DNA of 64,000 bases from Chamaecrista fasciculata (lineage: Eukaryota; Streptophyta; Magnoliopsida; Fabales; Fabaceae). The notes beneath the pieces are model-generated. The model saw only the letters and a program-made list of their open reading frames with translations. It ran no database searches and was not told where the DNA came from. Positions 35,671 through 47,390 of the stretch are shown here, one piece after another. The stretch is from assembly GCA_003254925.1 (NCBI GenBank), contig QANZ01018074.1:285612-349611 (forward strand), read 5' to 3'. The translations under genes were made by a program, and so were the position numbers. The first letter of the stretch is position 1, and each line of letters starts with the position of its first letter.

Positions 35671-36451
35671 CGCCGGATTTCTTCTCCCTCAAATTGAAGT
35701 ACGAATTGGATTTGATTGTGGGATTTCCTTATTGGGGGTTTTGATTTGGGGGTCAAAGGCAATCAGTGATTTGGTGGGGTTTCAATTCTGATCTTGGTTT
35801 GGGGACAATGAAATTTTTCTCTCTATTTTCTTTTTGGGGTATGTGTTTTTATATAGTTTTTGTTGTGGACAATGATTCAGATTTCAGGACGAAATGTGTT
35901 GTCAACCGTACTTCTCAACTATTAGTCAATCCATCCATATGTTTTTTTGTAGGAAAGCTACTATTTGGTCCTCTTTTTTTCACAGTTTTAACTATTTGGT
36001 CCCTGCATTTTATAAATAGACTATTTGGTCCCTCAAAAATTAGAATACCAACTTGTTAGTCTCTGCAGCCTATCTCTGTTACCAACACAAATAACCTGGC
36101 CATTAAGTGTACATGTAACATGTTAAATGTCACATATTTAACTATTTGGGACTACCTAGGCTTTGAGATTTAAGAATAATAAAAAAATTTATGTTTTATG
36201 GAATCTTCATGTGTAATATAATTATTTAGGTCTAACTCAATTTTAGGCTGATTTAATTGTGTTTGTTGGTTCGGTTCAATTGGTTTAGGTGATTAGAATG
36301 TCAAAATGGCATTTAATGATGTCATATAACCATTTAACGTTGATACTTGACGATTATGATAAATGAGAGACTAAATAATTCACAATTATGATAAATGAGG
36401 GACTAAATAGTTGATAATTATGATAAATGAGGGACTAAGTAATTGAATGAC
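35671..36451. other. Upstream region of the NFD4-like gene with a short tandem repeat
   Basis: 35945-36060 is one arm of a decayed foldback (repeated phrase ctatttggtcc). At 36353-36448 a 32-bp unit (attatgataaatgag...) is repeated three times, directly against the left end of the PIF-like element. Confidence 0.55.
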
Positions 36452-36454
36452 TGA

Positions 36455-36830
36455 GCGCCCGTTTGGGAGACAACATCATCATCATTTCATCTCATCCAAA
36501 CATCGTCTCATTTCAAAATTTGGTGAACAGTGTAGGTTGGGTGTTTGGTGGGCATCTAATCTCATCTCATCTCATTCACATCATCATCTCATCCACAACA
36601 TCATCTTATTTTCTTAACATTTACTAAACTATCCCTACTCATATACCTATATTTACCTACACTTTAATACAAATATAAAAAAACAATTAAGCAAAATAGT
36701 AATTTTACATACCCTCATTTATTATACTTATAATTTTCTCTTTCTATCTATCATTTTTTATCATTTTTTTTCTCTTTTTCACTCAAACACCTCTCTTTCC
36801 CTCTTTTTCTCTTCCTCTCTCTCACACACA

Positions 36831-36863
<33 letters not shown>

Positions 36864-38280
36864 CCACACACACTCTCTCTCTCTATCTCACATATAATTT
36901 ATATTAATTTAATTAAACAAAAAATAATTTTGTTCATTTACAATATTGTTATTTTTAGTTCCAATATTTTTCTATTTGTTTTGAACAAAATATACAATTG
37001 AATCTCTAAATTATTTTTTAAGTTATAATCTTCTTTTATTCTCACTATTGCATTTTTTTAAAAAAAAAGGAAAAAAATTTATTTACACATTTTATAGAGA
37101 ACTATTGCTGATTTTTTTTATATAGAAACCCGAGTTATAATTTACACATTTTAAGAACTCGAGTTATAATTTACACATTTTAAGGAGCGATTTATAGGAT
37201 CCATATAAAGTTAAGGACCAAATTGTACGTTTCCATTAATCTCCCTTTTATGGGCATTCTAGTCCTCAAGCTATTGTTTGTTATTTTTTGGTCAATAAAT
37301 TACAGAAATATAGTTCATTCTCGATTTTCTATGGACACCGCGTCATCATATACACGTATTAGAGACCAAACTGGACGTTTCCATTAATTTCCCTTTTATG
37401 GGTATTTTAGTCCCCAAGTTATTGTTTGTTATTTTTTCGTCATAAATAAATTGATTCTCGATTTTCTACGGACACCGCGTCATCATATACACGTATTAGG
37501 GACCAAATTGGACGTCTCCATTAATTTCCCTTTTATGGGCATTCTAGTCCCCAAGCTATTGTTTGCTATTTTTTGGTCAATGAATTATAGAAATATAGCT
37601 GATTCTCGATTTTATACCGACACCATGTGATCATATACACGTATTAGGGACCAAATAATACTTTCCATTACTTTCTATTTTATGGGCATTCTAGTCCCCA
37701 AGCTAGTGTTTGTTATTTTTTGGTCAATGAATTATAGAAATATAGCTTATCTCAATTTTATACATACATTGCGTGATCATATACACGTATTAGGGACTAA
37801 ACTGTATGTTTCCATTACTTTCCCTTTTATGGGCATTCTAGTCCCCAATTCAAATATATGAACCAAATTGTATTCTTAAAATAATGTTTATGTTATTTTC
37901 ACTTTGGCCCATCATCTCATCCAAATGGATTGACCCAAAAACCTTCATCCAAAAATATCTCATCATCACGCTTTCCAAGAGTATTTAATCTCAACATCAT
38001 CTCATCCAACCCACCACCAAACACCTATCATCTCATCTCATTTCAATATCTCAATCTCATTTCATTATTTCTTACCATTTATACCCCTATACAAAATAAA
38101 TAAATCTAAGAACCTATTTCACCTAACAACAATCATTATATACCCTTTTATATAATTTCACACCCTATTTAACATCATTTTCTCTCAAATCATCCAAATA
38201 CTAATTCAATTTCTCAACTCATCTCATCTCAACATCTTGGATGAGTTTAAGATGAGATTGGAGAGCTCCGAAACAGGCTC
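36455..38280. mobile_element. Second PIF/Harbinger-like non-autonomous element, 1826 bp
   Basis: Imperfect 13-bp inverted repeats (gcgcccgtttggg / gagcctgtttcgg read inward) with a 3-bp TGA at 36452-36454 and 38281-38283. It shares tctcatctc-rich ends and long internal blocks with 3755-5518. Between 37200 and 37850 it carries about four tandem units. No transposase. Confidence 0.75.
37210..37850. repeat. Internal tandem array of ~140-bp units inside the PIF-like element
   Basis: The marker tacacgtatt occurs at 37351, 37489, 37636 and 37782, so units are 138-147 bp. Each has cccttttatgggcattctag, a ttgtttgttattttttggtc block and cgcgtcatcata-like sequence. Confidence 0.85.
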
Positions 38281-38283
38281 TGA

Positions 38284-39133
38284 GTTAATAATTCGGCCAT
38301 ATCGAAATACCCAATTTAGTTTGTAAAAGAAATTAAATATATCTATTAGTTATTCACTTATTTTTATAAATTAATAATATATTTTTAAGATTCTTTAAAA
38401 ATTAAGAATATATAGTTTGTATATTTTAATTTTTTGAATATTAAATTGTTAACTTGCTAATTTTCTATAAATCAAATTGTCAATTTACATTTTAATAATT
38501 ATATATAAAAAATGTCTTAACAGTCACTAAATTTTATATCAATTATTGATTTCCTTTTTAAAATTTATTTACTGTCAACTTTACATTCAAAGTTTTATAT
38601 TTTGAGCGATTTCGTCATCTATTATAATTTTATCTGATAAATTGATAGTAAACTTTACGTAATTTTTAATTTAAGTTAGAATTTTATTTTTGACTATTAA
38701 ATTTATATTATATGTCATAAGTCACTTAAAACTTGTCATTAATTTGTTGTATGAAGTTGATTAAAAAAGTAAAATGGACCAATAAATATAAAATTTTGCA
38801 ATAAAATTGATGATAAATAATTCTGCAGATGAGATTAACATTAAAGGAAAAAAAGTGTTTTTTCCATAATTATGTTATATTTTTTAAAAAATGGTATGTA
38901 ATAATTGTCAGGAATAAATTCAAAGGATTTTTTTTTACCATTTAATAATTGCAAGGATTGTGTTTTTTGCAATTGGCTTTTATAATGTTACAAAATACCT
39001 AATATGATCATTAAAGTGTAAGTATATCTAATATGATCATTAAAGTATGAATATATTTAATTTAATCAAAGTGTTATTTGCAAATGATTATATTATATCT
39101 ATCATACCCCAGGAACTGCAAGAGTACTCTCTG

Positions 39134-39169
<36 letters not shown>

Positions 39170-40931
39170 ACACACACAATCCTTAATAAAGACTCGAGCA
39201 CAGAGGAACGAATACGCACTTCGTGTTTGCCTTCTCTTTTCTGTTTGGGAGGGGGGAGGGAAAATTCAAAATTGTGCAATTTTGTCCCTGGTTTTGTTCA
39301 ATTTGAACAAGTTAATCCCTGAATGGAATCATTGATACTATCTTTCTTGAATGCAATTATACTTGCTGTTGGAATATTGTTGTTATATTTTCTTTCTTGG
39401 TTCATTATCTGGATGATCTGTTTACTGTTTATGGTACTTGGTAGATTGTACTGATAAATGAGTTTCATCCCATTTTAAGTTGTACTGATTTCGTGTGAAT
39501 GCCAAACAATGTGGAATTGTTATTCTTTTCATAAATGATTGTATCTTTGACTGCACTTCAACACTGAATGTAACTCTAAACTGTAATTAAGTTTCAGGTG
39601 CTTTCTCATCAAGTCTTAAAATTTAGATCGTATCTAGTATCTGCCTTATCTACCTTGACAGATTTTTTTCCTATAACTCTAGGGGAAATGATTATTGTCT
39701 CCATCCTTGCCTCAACATCTGAAAGATCTGTTTGCAATTACTATCCACTCTATGCCTCTGGGTTTCGTTTGTTTTTTGTCTTTCCTCAATGGGATATCAT
39801 TTTTTGAAACAAAAAAGAAAAAAAATCACAAGCCTGATCAATCCAAATTAAATTTTGTTTTTTGTTTTTATGGGACTTCTTTACTAACCATCTCTTTTTG
39901 TTAAACTTTAACCTAGAGGTCAGTGCTTACTGTTTAATTCTCGACATGAAGCTTGAATTTCATCTCACTCCTCATGAGCATTATGGAGAACAGAGAAACT
40001 AAGATATAGTTCCTCTTTAAGTGTTTGTGGAGAGAACTGGCCTCTCAAAAGCCAGCTTGGGTTTTCTAGCTTTTTCTCTGTATTCATGTGCCTTAATTAC
40101 TGTGAATTACACTGAAAGTGTTGTGTACGGTAAGGAATGAGTGGGTATGGTTTTGGGAGAGTGCTAGCCTCTCTAAGTGCTGGCTTGTGTGTTTGAATTA
40201 CTGTTTTCTTAGCTTGTGACAGCACTTTGAGTATATTCAGGTGCTTTGTATTTCTATTTTCAATCAGGGTTCTATCAAACCTTCAATTGCTGATACGAGG
40301 TGTGGAACAGTTTGAAGCATATAGGTTGCTCTAAAAATTTCTTCAACTTTGCTTTATTTTAAATTAAGGCAAGGTAGCACCTTATATAACATAAGGTGGT
40401 TTTTGTTTAAATCTCAAGCTACTGGCATAAGAGACACAAACATGAAAAATTCAATATTGCACCCTTTCCAAGTGTTAAATAATCAGCATCCAAAATCATA
40501 GAACAACAATTCTTTAATGTAGACAAAACATTTGAGTGGGAAAGACAGATACAAAATTACCTTTTTATTATGGTGCAAAATCACTGGAAGGTCAAACATA
40601 ACCAGTGAAATTTGTTCTATAAACAACCTTTAATTTCAATGTACCTGGCGAAATAATTTGAAGCATATAAAGATTTCCCCATAATATTTTTTCTTTTTAC
40701 TATCAGCACTTGTCTTGATCTCAAAAAGACGGTAGGAGTATACATCATACGATTTATTGAGTTTTCACAAGACTAAAACCAAAATTAAAATTCTGTTTTA
40801 TATGTACGTGAAGAAAATTTGTCTCAGCGCAATGATAAATTATGTAAAACGATACTCGGCAAGAAAGAAAGGGGAAAAAAAAGAAAAAAAGAGCTCAACT
40901 CAATATTTCTACTTCTATTTGTCTCGTGTGA
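38284..40931. other. Intergenic DNA downstream of the LBD gene
   Basis: 38284-39100 is plain AT-rich DNA. 39135-39168 is a (CT)n microsatellite. 39180-40900 is less AT-rich and more complex but has no ORF with a recognisable protein; its upper part is probably LBD 3' UTR. I cannot exclude a non-coding transcript. Confidence 0.45.
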
Positions 40932-41932
40932 TCAGTTGACACTGGTAAGGCTGAAGCATACAGCAGCATTTTTCAATTCATTCTCAGTGACATACTCAAT
41001 GTACTTTGTTGAATCTTTCATTGATTCTTCAGAACTGCAAGTATAAGAATCAAATTTGAACACTTTCATTTTTTTTTATCTGCAGGAGTAAATTTGATCA
41101 CAATATGCACAAATAAAAAAAAGAGACAGCATATATACCTTGATCCAGAGGTCTCCTTAGAATAGATGTATGATTGTCTATCATCAATAGTATCAAAAAA
41201 CGGATGCATCTCATCATAATTCTCAACAATCCCTTGTTGGATGACTTGTGGGTGGTGCTGTGAATCAACCAAATGGGACTGCATTGTCATAGAATTGACA
41301 TTGCTACTATTAGTATTACCATTTGAATGTTGAACCCACAAATGATTTGTAAGATTATCCTTGGACTCCAAGTAAATTGAGTTGTTGTTGTTGTTGTAAA
41401 TCTCATTATTGCTAGTGGGGTAAGAATTTTGTTGTTGCTGTTGAGAGAGAGGTACTATATTGCCATAACCATTTGATTGAGGAATAGGATCAAACAGTTG
41501 GAGGGCATTGGAAGAAGGTGTCATACTCATACCCAACTCCAATTGATGATCTTCAGAACCACCATGAAGACGTTGATGATGATAATGATGCCTGCAAATC
41601 TCAAGCTGCTGATGAACAGAACGAAGCTCTTCTTCCATCTGCCATATTTGGTAACGAAGCCTGCAAATTACCTCCCAGCAGCCATGAACAGGATTCTTAT
41701 CCCTGATATTTGATTGGTAAATGATGGAATCCATGGCTATTTTCTTCTGGCTAGGCTCCAATTCCTTCAGAATCTTCTGAATGTTGCTCACTCCAAATAG
41801 CTTGTGCACATTCTGAAACACCTTTGGTTGGTCTGCTGGAAAATATGGAGCAAGAACACATTCAGGGGTACATTTTCTTCTCTGGAATTTACAAGCTGCA
41901 CAAGCCTGGGTTGTGCCACCCTTAAGGGTCAT
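40932..41932 (-). CDS. LBD27: LOB-domain transcription factor, LBD27-like
   Basis: Two exons, 41139-41932 and 40932-41034; GT-AG; 298 residues. The LOB domain starts at once: CAACKFQRRKCTPEC gives the CX2CX6CX3C block, then LAPYFPADQPKVFQNVHKLFGVSNI (GAS block) and a C-terminal coiled coil (RLRYQIWQMEEELRSVHQQL) that replaces the usual leucine zipper spacing. The middle is Gln/Asn/His-rich (QQQQQNS, NNNNNS), typical of activation regions. The second exon, found by splicing, ends NELKNAAVCFSLTSVN, an ending I recall from Arabidopsis LBD27 (SIDECAR POLLEN), which controls asymmetric division in microspores; LBD22 is the nearest alternative. It is a DNA-binding nuclear regulator. Without the 103-bp last exon the protein would read into the intron, so single-exon models are wrong. 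Confidence 0.92.
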
Positions 41933-43347
41933 ATTATAAAAAAGTATATATATTTATATACCCAAATACTTGAAATTTGAAAATTGAAATTGAAATGAAT
42001 TGAATGAAGCAGGTTGGATGAAAAAAAAAAGGAAGGAAGCCCAGAACGGGAAAAAGCAGAGAAGAAGAAGAAGAAGATGATGAGGAAGTTAGAAAATGTT
42101 GGGAGTGAGAAATAATGTTGCATTGTGTTTAAATAATGCGGATCTGATGGGTATGGAAAAGACTGAGTAAAAGAGCAGATTGAAGAGAGAGATAGAGAGT
42201 GTAGCGAAATTTGTGGGAAGTTAGTTCTTTCAGAAATGAGGAGTGAGAATGTGGGAGAGAGAATTGAAGAGTTCTATGTTTAGCTCATGATGCATTCTCA
42301 TTTAGTTACCTACCTCATACTGCAACGTGGTTGCTTTGAAAGTTTTGGGATACTATGCTGCCATTAATAATTAAATATTAGTATTACCCTTAGCTAACTT
42401 CATCATACTTTGATACTTATCTTAAACACAGGAAACATATATTTTAGTATTTAAATTTATCTTAAAAATTACAATTTAATTTTTGGATATTAAAAATATT
42501 GTTTTTGATATCGAGGACGAAAGTGGAAATTTGGAAAGTCTGGCAAACTCGAACCCTTCGGTCTTTTCCTTTCCTTCCTCTCTAACGTAGGAGAGGTGTG
42601 AGTGACTCTGAATATGTAATTACAAATCAAATTTATTAAAAATTTAAAATGGACTCATTCATTATTTAATAATAAAGTATAAGTAATTGGCCTCTTATAC
42701 ATGGTGTAAATTTCGAATTGATCTTTTATCTTTTATTTATTTTAGATTGGTCTTACATATTTTTTTACTGATTTAAATTGGTCTCAAACCTACTTTTAAG
42801 ATATAATTTGATCTCATTTGCTCGCTATTTTAATTGGATAGAGAAATAATTTTATTTAATTTTGAACTTGTCACATTCAAATTTAAAACGATAAATATAT
42901 AATTAATTTTATTTTTTTGACCGTAAAATAAATTATCTATTTTTTAGACTCGATTTAATCTTATTTAAACACTTGTCAAAAAATTATTAACTCTAAATTC
43001 ATCATGAGTTTATGTAATGTATGTGACAAACATTTCCGAGGCCTTAAACTTATGAGTAAGTGACAACATTTACGAATGAAGAGAAAGTCATAGTTTGACA
43101 AATCCTACAATTTCTATTAAGTATCAAACTAAAATAAAATAAAATACATACGTGTGTTTTTGTCAAAATATATACAATTACTGGATTAGTGATGCATTGA
43201 TTGGGCCATACAAAGGGGCCTACGGCCCATTACTCATTACGCGGATTTGCACTCCTAACCATGTTTTGTAGCCCAATGGACCAGGCCCTTTTTGTAGATG
43301 ATTTTTGAAATGTAGCAGATTTTGTCGGTGATGGTACAACTTTCTTA
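41933..43347. other. LBD upstream region
   Basis: GA-rich leader region around 42010-42260, then AT-rich DNA. No other feature. Confidence 0.5.
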
Positions 43348-43355
43348 ATATGGAG

Positions 43356-43848
43356 CAATATTGGAAAAATCGAACCGGACAAAAATTCGAACTAGTGTTT
43401 AGTTTACGGTTTGATTGGTCAAATCGGTCGAACCATCGATCGGACGGAATGATGCAATAAAAAATTATTTTTAATATATTCAATATAAATCTTCTATAAT
43501 GATACAAATAATTGTTTTTAATATCATTAGTAATTTATTTTATTCTAAATATTAAAAGAACAAATGAAAAAGAAGAATAAAAGATGAATGAGGGCTTCCA
43601 TTTTGCGTTCTTTTAATTTTTAATCAATTTTTTTATTACTGAAGTCAGTGTGACATTTAAAAAAAAAATTTGGTGAACCACCGGTTTTTGGGTGGTTTGG
43701 CGGTTGAACCCGGTCCGCCGGTTTTCGGCCGATTATTCCTGATTCAATCCGGTCTAAATGCCAGTTTGGTTATTTTGGTTGAAATCACTCGTTCTTGTAT
43801 TCGGTTGGCGGTCAGACCGTCTGGTCCGATTCGGTTCTGACAACACCG
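43356..43848. mobile_element. hAT-like MITE (ccggtt-rich family), 493 bp
   Basis: GC-rich subterminal ccggtt/aaccgg clusters on both sides of an AT-rich core, imperfect ends (caatattgg / tgacaacaccg) and an approximate 8-bp duplication, atatggag at 43348-43355 against gtatgcag at 43849-43856 (6 of 8). It belongs with 51615-52174 and the fragment near 59970-60140. Confidence 0.55.
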
Positions 43849-43856
43849 GTATGCAG

Positions 43857-46583
43857 TCACTACTTATTTTAAAGAATAGTTCTTTTTCTTCTATTTTTTC
43901 GTGTTTTAAACAATAGTTCTTTTCCTCCTATTTTTTTTTGTCTGCTTCGTAGAAGTTAAAGCTTTAATTAAATTGTTAGATTTATGACTTATTTAATCTC
44001 TCTGTTGGATTGCCTTGTGCCACTTTCTTCTATCAATGTCATCTTTCTCACAAAAAAAAAAAAATCCTTTTTCGTAAGACTTTAAAAATAAAAATAATGA
44101 TATTTGATCAACATATTTAAAAATAAATCAACTAATTCTTAATCATTCAAATAACCGCAACAATTAATGGGTTAATACCTATTTATGACTTATTTATATT
44201 TGTTAAATGAGTTATGGGTTAACCCAACCCAACCCAACCCATGAACTCATCTTAAAATATTTATATTATTTAATTAATTAATGTGAATAATTTTTAAATT
44301 ATTCAGATTTAGGATTAAATTGTATTTTATTTTTTAGATTTTGGATTGATCTGCAACTTTCACCTTTGGCTGAATTTTCTCAAAATTATATTTTGACCCA
44401 AAAATGGTTTTATAATTTTCATTTTAGTTCTCAAATATCATGATCTAAGGACATTTTTGTAAATTTTTAAAATATTTGGGGGCATTCTGTAATTTGTACA
44501 AAAATTTGTGAAATTGATTTCCCTCCACTGGACACACAGTTTAGTAGGACTAAATTGTATTTATTTTTCAGATTTAGGACTAATATGTAATTTTTCCATG
44601 CTTCCAATATTTTTCAAAATTACAATTTGACCACAATTTTTTTTTTTTTATGATTTTCATTTTACAATTTGAAATTATTTGGGGCCACCTGCGCGGGCTC
44701 TCCTCTCCTTGAAGTCGAGCGTCTACAAACCTCTCCCGTTGGTCGAGCGTCTTTAAACTTTCGCCACTTGAGCCGTCCTCCGGTCGAGTTGGAAAACAAC
44801 CCTTGAGACGTACGCGGTTAAAGAGGAGGAACAGTGGGCCTTATAACTACTAAAGCTCATTCGGTCAAAGTCTCCACGACGTTTTCACGCACTGCCCCAT
44901 TCTGTAACTTCCCGTCTTTCGTCCGTCCACGAGGGGCATAAACCACCACGTTCTTAATGTATGAGCCGAACATTTTCGGCGCGGGGGGGGGGGGGGGGGG
45001 GGGNGGGGGGTTCAAGGCCCTAGCAAGAAAGCTAGTAATCAGACTTCGTTCCTATCCTCCTTAGTCCAGATCTCTTTAGTGCTCGGCTTGATGCCATCTC
45101 AGATGTCCATTCAAATGGACTGTCAGCCCTGAGAATCCCCTTATTAATTGAATAAAACCCGGAACCAAGAAGGCTTTATTTAATAAGCCTAATTAGCCAT
45201 AGAGGGGACTACTCGACAAGCTCAGCATGAGGGGGAAGCTGTCAACGAAGCTTTGCCAGGGAACATCTCCTTCCTCAAATAATGCCAACTTTAACTGACT
45301 GTCACGTCCAACGAGAGCCTGAGCCTTACTAGCACGATGCGGGGTATGGTGCTAAAAATTGTGAAATCCATATTCACCTCATCTATGAAACTACATAGTT
45401 TTGACTCCAATTTGGGTTGAGTTGGGTAAACCATTGGTTTGACCCCACTCAACCCAAATTTAAGTGGGTCAATCTTGGACCCAATCCATCTTGACCCATT
45501 ATTTAAATGGGTTGGTGGGTAATGAGTTGAGATTGCCACCTCTATTGGAAATGAGATAAATATAACCAATTTTACTACTTTAATCATAAAAGAAGTGACG
45601 CTCTTTTAAAATCTAATTTGATTTCATTTAGTGAGAGTCTTAACTTGATAGAAGAAATATTCATTAAAAGCAACATGTAGCACTAGATTCATCATATTTG
45701 AATTTGAAACGAGAAATATATGATTTCATTCAGTAATTTATGTTCAAAAGTAACTAATTATAAACATATTTAGGACCAATATACAATTTCCGAAATATCT
45801 TAAGCCCAGATGAATTTAAAAATATACATTTAGATTGAATTTGAGCATTTCAAAAAATCATATATATAAAAATTATTCTAGATAAACTTAAAACTATTTT
45901 TAAATCGTAAAGGCCGATCGAAAAGCAAAACAACTTTATCAATATATATATATATATATATATATTCTTTATCGAAAAGATATATATTATTGATATTTGA
46001 AAAATCACTTGCTTTGTTGCATGCTGATGATCCAACACAATGATGGCGTGAAATGTGGTGCTTTTAACTTTTGGCGATTTCACCTCCCAAATAAATGTAA
46101 ACGGTGTAACTAAAAAGCCATGACATTGCATAAAGAAAAGATGCAGCCTCTACGTGAAATAGGGAGGCTTCTCAATATGATAAATTAAGGCAAAAACAAC
46201 TTTTCCATTTCACCTATTTCAACAAATTTCTCATTAAGAAACGAAAAATATAAGAAAAACTTATTTCACTTTTGGGATCTGATTTCATTTCACTTTCATG
46301 CAGACCTAACAAAAAGCGATGCTCCCCAATTGTAATTCATTTTCATCAAGCAGGTATAGTACATAATATTTTATTCTATTAAATAATAATGATGTTGAAG
46401 ACACACCTAAACTATTTTTTTTGGTCAAAATACACACCTCAACAATTACATGAACATAGTCTAATAGTTTTTTAATTGATTCCTTAATTAAAGAGTGGGA
46501 GTTTAAATCTTACTTTTAAATATAAAAAACATTATTTTTAAACGGATGACCTACGAAAAATGAATTAATTTACTCACGACGAT
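43857..46583. other. Intergenic DNA with decayed repeats and a GC-rich block
   Basis: Apart from the GC-rich block 44690-45345 it is AT-rich. 44200-44260 and 45420-45540 contain aacccaaccc / tgggttggtgggt stretches that look like the two subterminal parts of one old MITE of the taggggtggcaat type. (AT)n runs occur near 45940-45964. No gene found. Confidence 0.45.
44690..45345. other. GC-rich block of foreign composition, possibly organellar or from an old mobile element
   Basis: This ~650-bp block is far more GC-rich than its surroundings and has no low-complexity except a G-run at 44983-45010 with one N at 45004. The texture of 45010-45300 (for example ctcagcatgagggggaagct) resembles plant mitochondrial spacer DNA, but I cannot name a gene in it. 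An LTR remnant is the main alternative. Confidence 0.35.
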
Positions 46584-46598
46584 AAATACTCTAGTTTA

Positions 46599-46785
46599 AA
46601 ATCAACAAGTGTTTGGTGCAGTGGTAGGCGAGCTGCACCCCAGGTTGAGGGACCCGGGTTCGAGCTCTGGAGTCGACATTTGTTGGGAGGGCTTTAATTG
46701 TTCACTTCCCGGCCCGAATGGGATTAGTCTTTGCCTAGACCGTAACACGAATAGGTGGGGGACACCCATGGTATTTACCAAAAAA
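46599..46785 (+). mobile_element. tRNA-derived SINE with 15-bp target duplication
   Basis: Box A-like TGGTGCAGTGGTAGGCG and box B GGGTTCGAGCTC, about 45 bp apart, then a ~110-bp body ending in A's. The exact 15-bp duplication aaatactctagttta is at 46584-46598 and 46786-46800. The long perfect duplication suggests a rather young insertion. The start resembles the Au SINE group, without proof. Confidence 0.9.
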
Positions 46786-46800
46786 AAATACTCTAGTTTA

Positions 46801-47232
46801 GAAAAAAGAAAAAGAGAAATTAGAAAGATATTTAACGAAAAAAAAAAAATCTCTCTCTCACTCTCTCATTTTTTTTTTCAAATTTGTTTTCTTACATTTA
46901 CATACTCTAGTTGTAGCATGTAACTCTTATATGATTTTTATCTTTTTTAATTAAATAAGTTATAGATTTTTTATATATTTAACTTTGATAATTGTTTTGT
47001 TTAAATCTATTTTCAATCTTCTTTTATGAATTATTTGTTCAAACATTAAATTGACTCATGTATTGATAGAAGAGTACTCTATGACATCTAATTATTTTAT
47101 TAATAACACTAAAATCAATGATGATTTTCTTCTTATGATTCACGTAAAATCAGTTGTATTGTTATTTTGTTTTCGGGACTTAATATTCATCTGTCTATAC
47201 AGAGAGAACAAAATTATAGAAATAAACCATGA
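46801..47232. other. AT-rich intergenic DNA
   Basis: Nothing recognised apart from short CT and T runs. Confidence 0.5.
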
Positions 47233-47241
47233 TTAAGAATA

Positions 47242-47381
47242 GAATAAATTACACTTTGGTACCCTGTGNTACCAAAGTGTTAATGGAGAATACCACATGG
47301 TACCAAAGTGTCAAGTTTCAAACCACAGGGTACCAAAGTGAAATAGGGTCAAACTATAGGGTACCAAAGTGTAATTTACCC
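47242..47381. mobile_element. Short MITE with 9-bp target duplication (taccaaagtg family)
   Basis: The ends taaattacactttggtaccct and its reverse complement form inverted repeats of about 25 bp, flanked by exact 9-bp ttaagaata at 47233-47241 and 47382-47390. The inside repeats taccaaagtg. A single N lies at 47269. The same family starts at 63864 and runs off the window. Confidence 0.8.
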
Positions 47382-47390
47382 TTAAGAATA

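Noticed and set aside
35265-35697. Several alternative frames over the first exon of the transporter
   Set aside because: Long only because the exon is GC-rich; the transporter frame has family motifs and proper splice sites.
39047-39335. Frames near 39100-39330
   Set aside because: Driven by the CT microsatellite; no conserved protein.
46609-46923. 104-codon frame over the SINE
   Set aside because: SINEs are Pol III RNAs; the frame is accidental.
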